Positions 1 to 7,364 of a stretch of 64,000 nucleotides of DNA are shown here, piece after piece. Under the pieces are notes generated by a model. That model saw only the letters and a list, made by a program, of their open reading frames with translations. It searched no databases and was not told the origin of the DNA. The position numbers and the translations under genes are program-made. The stretch's first letter is position 1. Each line of letters starts with the position of its first letter. Source of the stretch: Aerococcus sanguinicola (GTDB lineage: Bacteria > Bacillota > Bacilli > Lactobacillales > Aerococcaceae); the NCBI RefSeq assembly GCF_008726925.1, contig NZ_VYWO01000005.1, forward strand, positions 1 to 64,000. The letters run 5' to 3'.

Positions 1-68
1 ATTCCCTCTTTATATAGATGGATATAGTTAGCCAATTCTGCTGGTGAATGTTTTCTATTTGAACGCAT
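1..68 (-). CDS. IS3-type transposase OrfA, N-terminus (partial)
   Basis: An ATG at 68-66 opens a frame that continues past the window edge. The 22 visible residues begin MRSNRKHSPAELANYI, which has the basic, helix-forming look of the helix-turn-helix start of IS3-family OrfA proteins. A GGGGGAG ribosome binding site lies five bases upstream. Only the first residues are visible, so the family call is tentative. In intact IS3 elements OrfA is the DNA-binding part, joined to the catalytic OrfB by frameshifting. Confidence 0.45.
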   Translation of the reverse strand, partial: MRSNRKHSPAELANYIHLYKEG

Positions 69-73
69 AAAAA

Positions 74-120
74 CTCCCCCTAAAGTAGTTTACTTTTTTT
101 AGTGTCTACTTTAGGGGGAG
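74..120 (-). promoter_or_regulatory. Perfect inverted repeat covering the transposase ribosome binding site
   Basis: The arms at 74-88 and 106-120 are perfectly complementary over 15 bases, with a 17-base A/T-rich loop. Read leftwards, the second arm ends in GGGGGAG, the ribosome binding site of the transposase. A transcript entering from outside the element would fold this site shut. One started inside the loop would not. Such protection from outside transcription is known for several insertion sequences; its action here is inference. Confidence 0.5.
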
Positions 121-178
121 CATACCACATTTCGGCTCGTTCTTTTTACTTTTTATTTAAGCTAAAGTTCTCAGAACT

Positions 179-1723
179 TTAAGTCTTGGCCGCATCACGG
201 AAGAGCTTCTTAGTCGCCGCCAAGTGATCTTTAGAGGTCACTATGAGCAGCCTATCCTTGGCCTGGATCGTGGTTGCCCCCTTAGGCACCAATGTCGCAT
301 GGCCACGGACGATCGAAGCAATAAGGACTTCTTGAGGCAAATTAAGAGCGGCTAATTGTTTCCCGGCGAGTGAAGAAGTTAGAGGCACATCGAATTCTAA
401 AATCGCCGCTTCTTGGTCACTATGCTCTTGGGGCATGGGCCGCATCCGGTCATAGAGGCTGTCATAAATAGGAGCTACCTTGAGGGCTTCCGCAAGTAGG
501 TAAGCGCTGATCGCGACAATCGCTACCGGCAAGAAATTTTGCAAGCTCCCCACCATTTCGAGGACAAGGACCATAGAGGTTAGGGGCGAACGGACAACTG
601 CGGTCAGAACACCTGCCATCCCTAGGACCACAAAGTTAGCTAATAAGTCTGGGTCGAGATCAATAAAGAGGCTAAAGACTTGAAAAGACACTGCCCCCGT
701 TAGGCAGCCCATAACCAGGGTTGGCAAAAAGATGCCGCCAGGTGTAGAGGTCCCGTAACAAAAGCAAGTGAAGATTAATTTACCGATTAGAACAGCAATT
801 AATGTCTTAAGGGGCCAAGGCATGTCCAAGTATTGGTAGACCAAGTCGTGCCCACTTCCCGCTAAGGCTGGAAAAGCCCAAACAACCAAGCCAGTTATCA
901 GAAAGCCCAGAGCAATCCGAACGACAACATTGGGGAAGTGTTTCTGTAAGAAGTTCTGGCTAGCAAGGAGGAACTGGTTGAAACTTGTTCCCACGATAGC
1001 AGTAATCAGGCCCAATATAATAATTAAATAATAGGTGGACTGGGGAAGGAGTTGGTCCATCTGAATCGCAAAAGATGGCGTTAAGCCAAAAACACGCTTA
1101 GAAACAAGGTCCGCACTGATACTGGCTAGGAGTGCAGGGATCAGGATAAAGGGGGAAATATTCTTATGCACTTCTTCAACAACAAAGAGGGTAGAGGCAA
1201 TGGGCGCATTGAAAGCCGCCGACAAACCCGCACTCGCCCCTGAAGTGAGAAGAATCCGCTGGCTCAAATCCCCATGCTTGCGCCAGGGGGTATAGGCCTT
1301 ACTGATTGCTGCTCCAATTTGGATTGAAGGCCCTTCCCGGCCCAGAGACATCCCCGCTAGCATCGACATAAAGCCACCCAGGTACTTAGAAACAAGGGTT
1401 GGAAAAGGTCGCATAGACATTTCCCCCAGGAGTTCCCCTGATACCTGGGGAATCCCTGACCCGCTAGACAAGGGAGCCAGTTGGACTAAGATCCCGGCCA
1501 AAGCTCCCATAAAGCCTAAAAATAAAAAAAGCACTAAAAACCAAGGAAAACTTGTCATCTGGTAGAGACTTTCCTGCCAGGTCGTGGCATAGGTCAAGAT
1601 ATAGCGGTAGGCGACTGCTCCTAAGCCGGCCAGAACACCCACTAGGATCCCCTCCGCTGCTAGCGCTAACTTCGAACTTGATTGTTTAAAGGCAGCGCTC
1701 AATTGTTTCTGATTGGATTCCAA
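179..1723 (-). CDS. ClC-family chloride channel/transporter with C-terminal TrkA-C domain
   Basis: Membrane protein of about 514 residues that moves chloride (or fluoride) across the cytoplasmic membrane. The ClC signature motifs are present: GSGIP, GREGPSIQIG with the gating glutamate, and a late PGGIF. The last 70 residues form a TrkA-C-like regulatory domain ending in LLIVTSKDH. The frame is open upstream to 1819, but that part lies inside the terminator of the upstream gene. AAGGAGG sits seven bases before a TTG at 1723 (four before a GTG at 1726), so a TTG start is most likely. An extended -10 box precedes it. The call is firm; the ion carried is not established. Confidence 0.9.
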   Translation of the reverse strand: MESNQKQLSAAFKQSSSKLALAAEGILVGVLAGLGAVAYRYILTYATTWQESLYQMTSFPWFLVLFLFLGFMGALAGILVQLAPLSSGSGIPQVSGELLGEMSMRPFPTLVSKYLGGFMSMLAGMSLGREGPSIQIGAAISKAYTPWRKHGDLSQRILLTSGASAGLSAAFNAPIASTLFVVEEVHKNISPFILIPALLASISADLVSKRVFGLTPSFAIQMDQLLPQSTYYLIIILGLITAIVGTSFNQFLLASQNFLQKHFPNVVVRIALGFLITGLVVWAFPALAGSGHDLVYQYLDMPWPLKTLIAVLIGKLIFTCFCYGTSTPGGIFLPTLVMGCLTGAVSFQVFSLFIDLDPDLLANFVVLGMAGVLTAVVRSPLTSMVLVLEMVGSLQNFLPVAIVAISAYLLAEALKVAPIYDSLYDRMRPMPQEHSDQEAAILEFDVPLTSSLAGKQLAALNLPQEVLIASIVRGHATLVPKGATTIQAKDRLLIVTSKDHLAATKKLFRDAAKT

Positions 1724-1753
1724 CACAATTCCTCCTTGAAATGAACTACTTCT

Positions 1754-1762
1754 AGTATAGCA
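1754..1762 (-). promoter_or_regulatory. Extended -10 promoter of the ClC gene
   Basis: Read leftwards the site is TGCTATACT, a strong extended -10 element. It lies about 30 bases before the proposed TTG start and just downstream of the terminator of the preceding gene. I see no good -35 box, which extended -10 promoters tolerate. Confidence 0.45.
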
Positions 1763-1785
1763 CAGGCGGAAAGTTTTGTTCTCAT

Positions 1786-1813
1786 GAAAAAAAGCGGGGT
1801 CAAAAGCCCCACT
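1786..1813 (-). terminator. Terminator of the EamA transporter gene
   Basis: Seven-base-pair stem (AGTGGGG against CCCCGCT) with a seven-base loop, followed leftwards by a run of T. It sits 24 bases after the EamA stop codon and overlaps the spurious upstream extension of the ClC frame. Confidence 0.75.
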
Positions 1814-1836
1814 TCTCATGCTATACCGACATCAAA

Positions 1837-2730
1837 TTATTTCTCAGCTGACAAGGATCTCCGACTCAAACGGCGGTTGTAGAGGAAGGTCAACAAGCCC
1901 CCGGTAAAGATAATGAGATAGCCTAAGATACTCCAGCCATCTGGCACCTGACCGAGGAAGATAAAACCGAGCAAACCACTAAAGACAATGCTGGAATAGT
2001 CAAAAATGGAAATTTCATTGGCTGGGGCAAACTTATAAGCCAGAGTAATCCCAAACTGGCCAAAGCTGGCTGCCAAACCGGCACCTAGGAGGGCAAAGAA
2101 AGCACTTTGGTCAAGCGGCACATAATTAAAGATTAAATAAGGCACACAGACTAGGCAGGAGAAGCCAGAGAAGAAGGCTACGGTGAAAGCACTAGGAACT
2201 CCCAACTTATTGAGCTGGCGCACCGCCGTATAAGCGCCGCCCGCACTGAGCCCGCCAAGGATAGCGACCATATAAGGGAGGAGGTCAGCTGTTGCCCCAG
2301 TCGGTTTGCTGACCAGGAGAACCCCAACGAAGGCAAAGCCCAGAGCAATGAGGTGCTGCTTGTCCATCCGCTCTTTAAGAAAGATCGCTGAAAAAACGAG
2401 GGTGGCAAAGGGGGCTAGCTTATTGAGCACCGAAGCATCAGAGAGGAGGAGGTGGTCGAGGGCATAGTAATTACAGAAGACCCCAATCGTTCCTAAAACT
2501 GACCGTAAGACCAGGGTCTTCCACGGCAGTTGGGCCATTTGGACTTGGCCTTTCACTTGAGGCCAAGTCCGCAAAAGAAGAACTAGAGCTACCGCAAAGG
2601 CAACAATATTTCTAAAAAAACTTTTTTCAATAGTTGGCAGGTCGCCAGCCAGGGGAATGCAGAGGTTCATCACGGCAAAACCAAAAGCAGAGATCAGGAT
2701 GGCAATAATGCCCTTATTACGATTTGTCAC
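1837..2730 (-). CDS. EamA/DMT-family transporter
   Basis: A 297-residue protein with about ten hydrophobic segments in two homologous halves, the usual layout of drug/metabolite transporters of the EamA (RhaT) family. The first half starts with GIIAILISAFGFAVMNLCIP and carries the typical FFRN pair after the first hairpin. The second half begins near residue 150 (VAILGGLSAGGAYTAVRQL). The start is GTG with AAAGGA nine bases upstream; an ATG slightly upstream is out of frame. The substrate cannot be read from the sequence. The gene is monocistronic, with its own terminator, and is divergent from the amino acid ABC operon. Confidence 0.88.
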   Translation of the reverse strand: MTNRNKGIIAILISAFGFAVMNLCIPLAGDLPTIEKSFFRNIVAFAVALVLLLRTWPQVKGQVQMAQLPWKTLVLRSVLGTIGVFCNYYALDHLLLSDASVLNKLAPFATLVFSAIFLKERMDKQHLIALGFAFVGVLLVSKPTGATADLLPYMVAILGGLSAGGAYTAVRQLNKLGVPSAFTVAFFSGFSCLVCVPYLIFNYVPLDQSAFFALLGAGLAASFGQFGITLAYKFAPANEISIFDYSSIVFSGLLGFIFLGQVPDGWSILGYLIIFTGGLLTFLYNRRLSRRSLSAEK

Positions 2731-2891
2731 AGCAGCATATCCTTTCTATTTTTCGCATGTAATACCTCTACCCTACATGCTTTCCTGGCTGATTTCAAGC
2801 GATTGATCAGCTTCTTTCATTAGTCTTAACCTAACTCAACTAATCACTTCATAGGGTTTGACTATTTTTGAATAAAAATTTTGTATGGTTA

Positions 2892-2920
2892 TCGACTTAA
2901 CCATAGCCACGATTTATGCT
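2892..2920 (+). promoter_or_regulatory. Candidate promoter of the amino acid ABC operon
   Basis: TCGACT at 2892 and TATGCT at 2915 are separated by 17 bases and lie 52 bases before the ATP-binding protein start. Each box matches consensus at four of six positions. The rest of the 2731-2971 intergenic region is A/T-rich with no other feature that I recognise. Confidence 0.4.
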
Positions 2921-2971
2921 ATTATCTCTTCAATAAGTTTTTTCTAATCTTTTTGTAAGGAGTTGTTCATT

Positions 2972-3706
2972 ATGATCATCGAATTCGAAGCTGTCGATAA
3001 ATTTTACGGCGACTACCATGCCCTTAAGTCCATTAACCTAGGTATCCAAGAAGGCGAAGTTGTCAGCATCATTGGCCCTTCTGGATCTGGCAAGTCGACG
3101 CTCATCCGCTGCATCAATGCCTTGGAAAAGATATCCAGTGGCCACCTCTACTGCGATGGCCGGGATGTCTCGGACCCCAAAGAAAATATCCGCCAAGTCA
3201 GACGCGACTTTGGCATGGTCTTCCAACACTTTGAACTCTACCCCCATAAGACCGTACTAGAAAATATTACTTTAGCCCCGCTCAAAGTCCTTAAAAAGAG
3301 CCCAGAAGAAGCCTACGACCGAGCTGAAAGCTTATTAAAACGGGTCAATCTCTGGGACAAACGCGACCACTACCCTAGCCAACTTTCTGGCGGACAAAAA
3401 CAACGGGTCGCCATTGCCCGTGGCCTCGCCATGCGGCCCAAGGTCCTCCTCTTCGATGAACCCACCTCGGCCCTTGACCCCGAAATGGTCGGCGAAGTCC
3501 TCAGTGTCATGAAGGACATCGCTGAGACCGACCACATGACCATGGTTGTCGTTACGCATGAAATGCGCTTTGCCAAAGAGGTCAGCACCCGGACTCTCTT
3601 CATGGAAGATGGCCAAATTATTGAAGACCGGCCGAGCCAAGACTTCTTCGCCCAGCCCCACAGCCAACGAGCCAAAGACTTCCTCCAAGTCGTTAAGGCT
3701 TACTAG
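2972..3706 (+). CDS. Polar amino acid ABC transporter, ATP-binding protein
   Basis: A 244-residue ATPase of the GlnQ/HisP class that powers amino acid uptake from the cytoplasmic face. Walker A is GPSGSGKST (about residue 35), the signature is [16 protein letters not shown], Walker B is [14 protein letters not shown], and the switch histidine is in VVVTHEM. The ATG at 2972 is chosen because TAAGGAG ends nine bases upstream; a TTG three codons earlier directly abuts that site. It is the first gene of a four-gene operon in the order ATPase, binding protein, permease, permease, the same as corynebacterial gluABCD. Glutamate or a related polar amino acid is a reasonable guess. Confidence 0.93.
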   Translation: MIIEFEAVDKFYGDYHALKSINLGIQEGEVVSIIGPSGSGKSTLIRCINALEKISSGHLYCDGRDVSDPKENIRQVRRDFGMVFQHFELYPHKTVLENITLAPLKVLKKSPEEAYDRAESLLKRVNLWDKRDHYPSQLSGGQKQRVAIARGLAMRPKVLLFDEPTSALDPEMVGEVLSVMKDIAETDHMTMVVVTHEMRFAKEVSTRTLFMEDGQIIEDRPSQDFFAQPHSQRAKDFLQVVKAY

Positions 3707-3720
3707 TGAGGTGACTTCCC

Positions 3721-4548
3721 ATGAAAAAAATAATCGCTCTCTTAAGCCTCGTCACTTGCCTAGCCAGTCTAGCCGCCTGTGGTAAAAGCAATCAGCCCAC
3801 AAGTATCAAGGCAAGTCTCCAAAGCAGCCAGACCCCGCATATCCGCTGGGGCATCAAGAACGACACCCGGCTCTTCGGCTACTACAATATTGCCAAGCAA
3901 GAAGTCGAAGGTTTCGATATTGATATTGCCACGGCCCTGACCAAGGAAATCGCTGGGCCCAAAGCCCAGGCCGACTTCATTGAAGTGACTTCAAAGACAC
4001 GGATCCCCCTGCTCAAAAACGGTAACATTGATGCCATCATCGCCACCATGACCATATCCGATGAGCGTAAGAAGCAGGTAGATTTTACAGACGTTTATTT
4101 TGCAGCCGGTCAATCCTTGCTCGGCCCTGAAGATTCACCCCTGCAATCAGTCAAAGACCTTGGCCCAGAGCATACGGTCCTAGCCGTTAAGGGATCTAGC
4201 TCAGCAGAGTCTATCCGTAAATTTGCCCCTCAGGCTAAAGTCCTCGAACTCGAAAACTATGCCGAGGCCTTTACCGCTCTCCAATCTGGCCAAGGCGATG
4301 TGATGACGACGGATAATGCTATTTTGTTAGGAATCAGCGACCAGAACCCTGGCTACCGCTTGATTGGCGAACCCTTTACCAAGGAGCCCTACGGTATTGC
4401 TATCGATAAGAGTCAAAAAGACTTCCGTGATGAAGTGAACCGAGCCTTGGTAAAGATTAAAGCCGATGGGACTTACGACCAGATCTTCCATAAATGGTTC
4501 CCAGATGCTGGTGAAAGTTCCAATGCCAAAAATTTAAAGGAGGCCTAG
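3721..4548 (+). CDS. Amino acid ABC transporter, substrate-binding lipoprotein
   Basis: A 275-residue lipoprotein that captures an amino acid outside the membrane and delivers it to the permease pair. The signal peptide ends in the lipobox LAAC, giving Cys20 as the lipidated residue. The mature part is a periplasmic-binding-protein fold of cluster 3: VEGFDIDIATALTKE, the domain crossover IIATMTISDERKKQVDFT, and GDVMTTDNAILLG. These resemble the PEB1/GluB glutamate/aspartate binders, with a conserved arginine in the ISDERKKQV stretch. GAGGTGA precedes the ATG, and the gene follows the ATPase by 14 bases. The ligand is inferred, not shown. Confidence 0.92.
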   Translation: MKKIIALLSLVTCLASLAACGKSNQPTSIKASLQSSQTPHIRWGIKNDTRLFGYYNIAKQEVEGFDIDIATALTKEIAGPKAQADFIEVTSKTRIPLLKNGNIDAIIATMTISDERKKQVDFTDVYFAAGQSLLGPEDSPLQSVKDLGPEHTVLAVKGSSSAESIRKFAPQAKVLELENYAEAFTALQSGQGDVMTTDNAILLGISDQNPGYRLIGEPFTKEPYGIAIDKSQKDFRDEVNRALVKIKADGTYDQIFHKWFPDAGESSNAKNLKEA

Positions 4549-4549
4549 T

Positions 4550-5191
4550 ATGCTGCAGCTCTTACATAATTATCTCCCCCTTTTATTAGAAGGCTTTGCC
4601 CACACCCTCTTGGCATCTGCCATTGCCCTATGCGCGAGCTTCCTTATCGGGAGTTTGCTAGGGATTTGGCAGACCCGGTCTAAGGGCCTAGTGAAGCGCT
4701 TAGCTAATATTTATGTGGAGATTTTTCGTAATATTCCGCTCTTGGTTATCGTGATGTTCTTCTATGTCGTCCTCCCCCTCTTCTCAGTTAAACTCTCAGG
4801 CTTCAGCTCGGGAGTCATCGCCTTAAGTCTCTATACCTCATCCTTTATCGCAGATATTATCGCTACTGGGATCAAAGCCATCCCTAGTGGCCAATGGGAA
4901 GCGGGCCTCTCCCAAGGCTTTACCGCCCGTGAATGTATGCTCTACCTGATCTTCCCCCAAGCTTTCCGCCAGTCTCTGCCTGCTTTAGGCAACCAGGTTA
5001 TTAACCTAGTCAAGAATTCCTCGATCCTGGCCATGGTCGCTGGACTCGACCTCATGTACTATGGCGACCTAGTAGCCTTAGAAAGCTTCGACACCTTTGC
5101 GACCTATAGTCTAGTGGCTGCTTTCTACCTCCTGCTCACCGTTCCTCTAACCCTCATCATGCAACAATTCGAAAAGAAATATAGCTTATAA
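4550..5191 (+). CDS. Amino acid ABC transporter permease (first)
   Basis: A 213-residue membrane protein of the HisM/GlnP family with about five membrane segments. The early VEIFRNIPLLV stretch and the EAA loop (EAGLSQGFTARECMLYLIFPQAFRQSLPALGNQ) that docks on the ATPase are clear. It starts one base after the binding-protein stop, whose last codons overlap an AAGGAGG ribosome binding site, so the two are translationally coupled. It probably pairs with the next permease to form a heterodimeric channel. Confidence 0.93.
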   Translation: MLQLLHNYLPLLLEGFAHTLLASAIALCASFLIGSLLGIWQTRSKGLVKRLANIYVEIFRNIPLLVIVMFFYVVLPLFSVKLSGFSSGVIALSLYTSSFIADIIATGIKAIPSGQWEAGLSQGFTARECMLYLIFPQAFRQSLPALGNQVINLVKNSSILAMVAGLDLMYYGDLVALESFDTFATYSLVAAFYLLLTVPLTLIMQQFEKKYSL

Positions 5192-5210
5192 AAACGAAAG
5201 GAGATTCACC

Positions 5211-5870
5211 ATGGATTTCTCTGGCGCTTTCCAATGGATTAATATCAACTTCCTCCTCCAAGGACTCTGGGTTACCATTAAGCTCACCTTACTCACCATC
5301 AGCCTCAGCCTATTGTGCGGAAGCCTCCTTGGTATCCTCCGCTATCTCAACTTTCCGATTTTCTCAAAGGTCCTGGCCTTTCTTATCGATACCATCCGCA
5401 ACCTCCCACTCCTGTTAATCATCTTTTTCACTTATTTTGCCCTCCCCCAGATTGGACTCAAGATGGATATCTTCTGGGCAGCTGTCGCGGCCATGACCCT
5501 CTTTGAATCGGCCATGATCTCAGAAATTATCCGGGGCGGTATCCTAGCCCTGCCCAAGGGACAGTTCGAAGCGGGCCTAGCTACCGGACTCAGCCGCAGT
5601 CAGACCATGGTCTATATCATCATGCCCCAAGTCTACCGCACCATGGCCCCCTCCATCGTCAGCCAACTGATCGCCCTTATCAAGGACACCAGCCTGGCTA
5701 CTATCATCTCCCTCCCCGAACTCATGCATAACGCTCGCATCATCTACGGCCAAAACGCCAACTATATCCTCGGCACCTTCACCCTCGTCACCCTCATGTA
5801 CTGGCTAATCTGCTACAGCCTCTCCCAAACCGCCCAATATCTTAACAAGGGTGTGAGCAAAGGCGCCTAG
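5211..5870 (+). CDS. Amino acid ABC transporter permease (second); C-terminus encoded by a repeat unit
   Basis: A 219-residue partner permease of the same family, with the matching FLIDTIRNLPLLLII segment and EAA loop (EAGLATGLSRSQTMVYIIMPQVYRTMAPSI). AAAGGAG lies upstream and the gap to the preceding gene is 19 bases. The last codons (GVSKGA and the TAG stop) fall inside the first unit of a family A repeat array that begins at 5847. The repeat therefore supplies the C-terminus and stop codon, and the hairpin stem starts within the coding region. The original terminus of the protein may have differed slightly. Confidence 0.92.
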   Translation: MDFSGAFQWININFLLQGLWVTIKLTLLTISLSLLCGSLLGILRYLNFPIFSKVLAFLIDTIRNLPLLLIIFFTYFALPQIGLKMDIFWAAVAAMTLFESAMISEIIRGGILALPKGQFEAGLATGLSRSQTMVYIIMPQVYRTMAPSIVSQLIALIKDTSLATIISLPELMHNARIIYGQNANYILGTFTLVTLMYWLICYSLSQTAQYLNKGVSKGA

Positions 5871-6213
5871 AAAGGGATGACTGGAGGCAAAGAGGAAAAG
5901 AGAGGCTACAAGCCGATCGTTCCACTTTGCTGAAGTCACTCCCTTTCTGCCTTTGCGAACCCGACTAAAGGGTGTGAGGGCTAGCGGGAGAAATAGACCT
6001 CTGGAGCAAAAAGCTTGAGAAGACTGGAAGTCTTCAAAAGATTTTTGTGAAGAGGAGCTATTTCTGCTAGCCTGAACCCGACTGAAGGGTGTGAGGGCGC
6101 GCGGGTAGAAGTGGACCTCTGGAGCAAAAGATCAGAGAAGGCTAGAAGCCTTCGACGAGCTTTTGGGAAGAGGAGCCACTTCTGCCAGACTGAACCCAAC
6201 TAAAGGATGTGAA
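5847..6213 (+). repeat. Family A tandem palindromic repeat array (three units)
   Basis: A 22-nt direct repeat (GAACCCGACT followed by AAAGGGTGTGAG) occurs at 5957, 6074 and 6192, with a half copy at 5847. The period is 117-121 bases. Each 95-99 nt space is an imperfect palindrome. In the first, GCAAAGGC, AAAGGGA, TGACT and CAAAG each meet their complement on the far side. In the second and third, GAAG-type apical hairpins and CTAGC arms are conserved. The array fills almost all of 5871-6240, between the ABC operon and the next promoter. No coding potential is seen. It may end or protect the operon mRNA. Confidence 0.85.
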
Positions 6214-6254
6214 CAAAAGCACCTAAGCAACAAGCCAGCCTCCAAGCGTTTCAT

Positions 6255-6283
6255 TCGTTTTTTAGGGTAAAGTTCGTTATAAT
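6255..6283 (+). promoter_or_regulatory. Promoter of the glutathionyl-hydroquinone reductase gene
   Basis: A perfect TATAAT at 6278 lies 43 bases before the start codon. A weak -35 (TCGTTT at 6255) stands 17 bases upstream. The site is just outside the family A array. Confidence 0.55.
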
Positions 6284-6325
6284 AAAAATATATCGAAACT
6301 GAAATAAGAGAAAAGGAGTGTTGGT

Positions 6326-7294
6326 ATGGGACTACTTGTTAATGGCGAATGGCGCGACCAATGGTATGATACAGAAAGCACAGGAGGACACTTCGAACGG
6401 GATGCGGCCAAGTTCCGTAATTGGATCACTAAGGATGGCCAAGCTGGACCTAGTGGCGAAGCCGGCTTCAAAGCTGAAGCCGACCGCTACCATCTCTATG
6501 TTTCCCTAGCTTGCCCTTGGGCGAGCCGGGTATTGATGATGCGGAAGTTGAAGGGACTTGAAGATATGATCAGTCTCTCTGTCGTGAACCCCTTGATGGC
6601 CGAACACGGTTGGACCTTTGATGAGGCCGATGGTGTGATCAAGGACCCGGTAATCGATGCTGACTACCTCTATCAAATCTACACCCATGTGGCCCCTGAC
6701 TTCAGTGGCCGGGTAACTGTGCCGGTCCTCTACGATCTCAAGCAAGATACCATCGTCAGCACCGAATCCTCTGAAATCATCCGGATGTTAAATTCTGCTT
6801 TCGATGAAATCGGAGCAAAGGAAGGCGACTACTACCCTGAAGACTTGCGCGAAGAAATCGACCAGTGGAATGACAAGGTCTACGATAACCTAAACAATGG
6901 GGTCTATAAGGCTGGTTTTGCGACAGACCAAGCTGTCTATGAAGAAGAAGTAGCTAATGTCTTCAAGATGCTCGATGAACTCGAAGCCCACTTAGAAGAC
7001 CATCCTTACCTAGCCGGAGACCGGTTCACCGAAGCAGATATCCGTGTGTTCACAACCCTCGTCCGCTTCGACAGCGTCTACCACGGACATTTCAAGTGTA
7101 ACTACCATCAATTAGTGGACTATCCTAATCTTTGGTACTACACCCGCAAAATCTACAACATGCCAGGGATTTCTGATACGGTAAACTTCCAGCATATTAA
7201 AGAACACTATTACCGCTCACATGATACCATCAACCCCAATGGCATCGTTCCAGCCGGTCCTATCCTGGATTGGAGCTTGGATGAAGAAGCCTAA
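6326..7294 (+). CDS. Glutathionyl-hydroquinone reductase-like protein (Xi-class GST, YqjG/ECM4 family)
   Basis: A 322-residue cytosolic thioredoxin-fold enzyme. The Xi-class active site is CPWASR, with the catalytic cysteine near residue 64 (the family motif is CPWA). The C-terminal helical domain contains AGDRFTEADIRVFTTLVRFDSVYHGHF, diagnostic of the ECM4/YqjG group. Known members reduce glutathionyl-hydroquinones using glutathione. AAAAGGAG lies upstream and the gene is monocistronic, between its own promoter and a strong two-way terminator. Whether this organism has glutathione is not visible here, so another low-molecular thiol may serve. Confidence 0.9.
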   Translation: MGLLVNGEWRDQWYDTESTGGHFERDAAKFRNWITKDGQAGPSGEAGFKAEADRYHLYVSLACPWASRVLMMRKLKGLEDMISLSVVNPLMAEHGWTFDEADGVIKDPVIDADYLYQIYTHVAPDFSGRVTVPVLYDLKQDTIVSTESSEIIRMLNSAFDEIGAKEGDYYPEDLREEIDQWNDKVYDNLNNGVYKAGFATDQAVYEEEVANVFKMLDELEAHLEDHPYLAGDRFTEADIRVFTTLVRFDSVYHGHFKCNYHQLVDYPNLWYYTRKIYNMPGISDTVNFQHIKEHYYRSHDTINPNGIVPAGPILDWSLDEEA

Positions 7295-7314
7295 TCCAAG
7301 CCGATAAAGAAAGA

Positions 7315-7364
7315 AGAACTTCTAGAGTCAGACTGAGTCCGCACTCTAGAAGTTCTTTTTTTTT
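7315..7364. terminator. Bidirectional terminator between the GST-like gene and recQ
   Basis: A perfect 14-base-pair stem (AGAACTTCTAGAGT and its complement) with a 14-base loop is followed by nine T on the + strand. It serves the GST-like gene rightwards and may also stop recQ, whose stop codon is at 7363, leftwards. Confidence 0.85.

Larger units (their letters stand above)
1..122 (-). mobile_element. Left end of an IS3-like insertion sequence (partial)
   Basis: Read leftwards, the element starts with TG at 122 and its first arm lies at 106-120. It is followed by a small transposase start at 68 that runs off the window. The terminal sequence is repeated in inverted orientation at 74-88 with 15 of 15 bases matching, and the inner arm overlaps the ribosome binding site. 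The other end lies outside the window, so a target duplication cannot be checked. Assignment to the IS3 group rests on the TG terminus and the OrfA-like N-terminus and is moderately sure. Confidence 0.55.

Noticed and set aside
1724..1819. N-terminal extension of the ClC protein (MRSGAFDPAFF...)
   Set aside because: It overlaps the terminator of the upstream gene and the extended -10 promoter, and a strong ribosome binding site marks the start near 1723.
5847..6213. CRISPR array (regular direct repeats with spacers)
   Set aside because: The spacers are about 95 nt, palindromic and related to each other and to spacers at other loci; there are no cas genes. This is an interspersed palindromic element.
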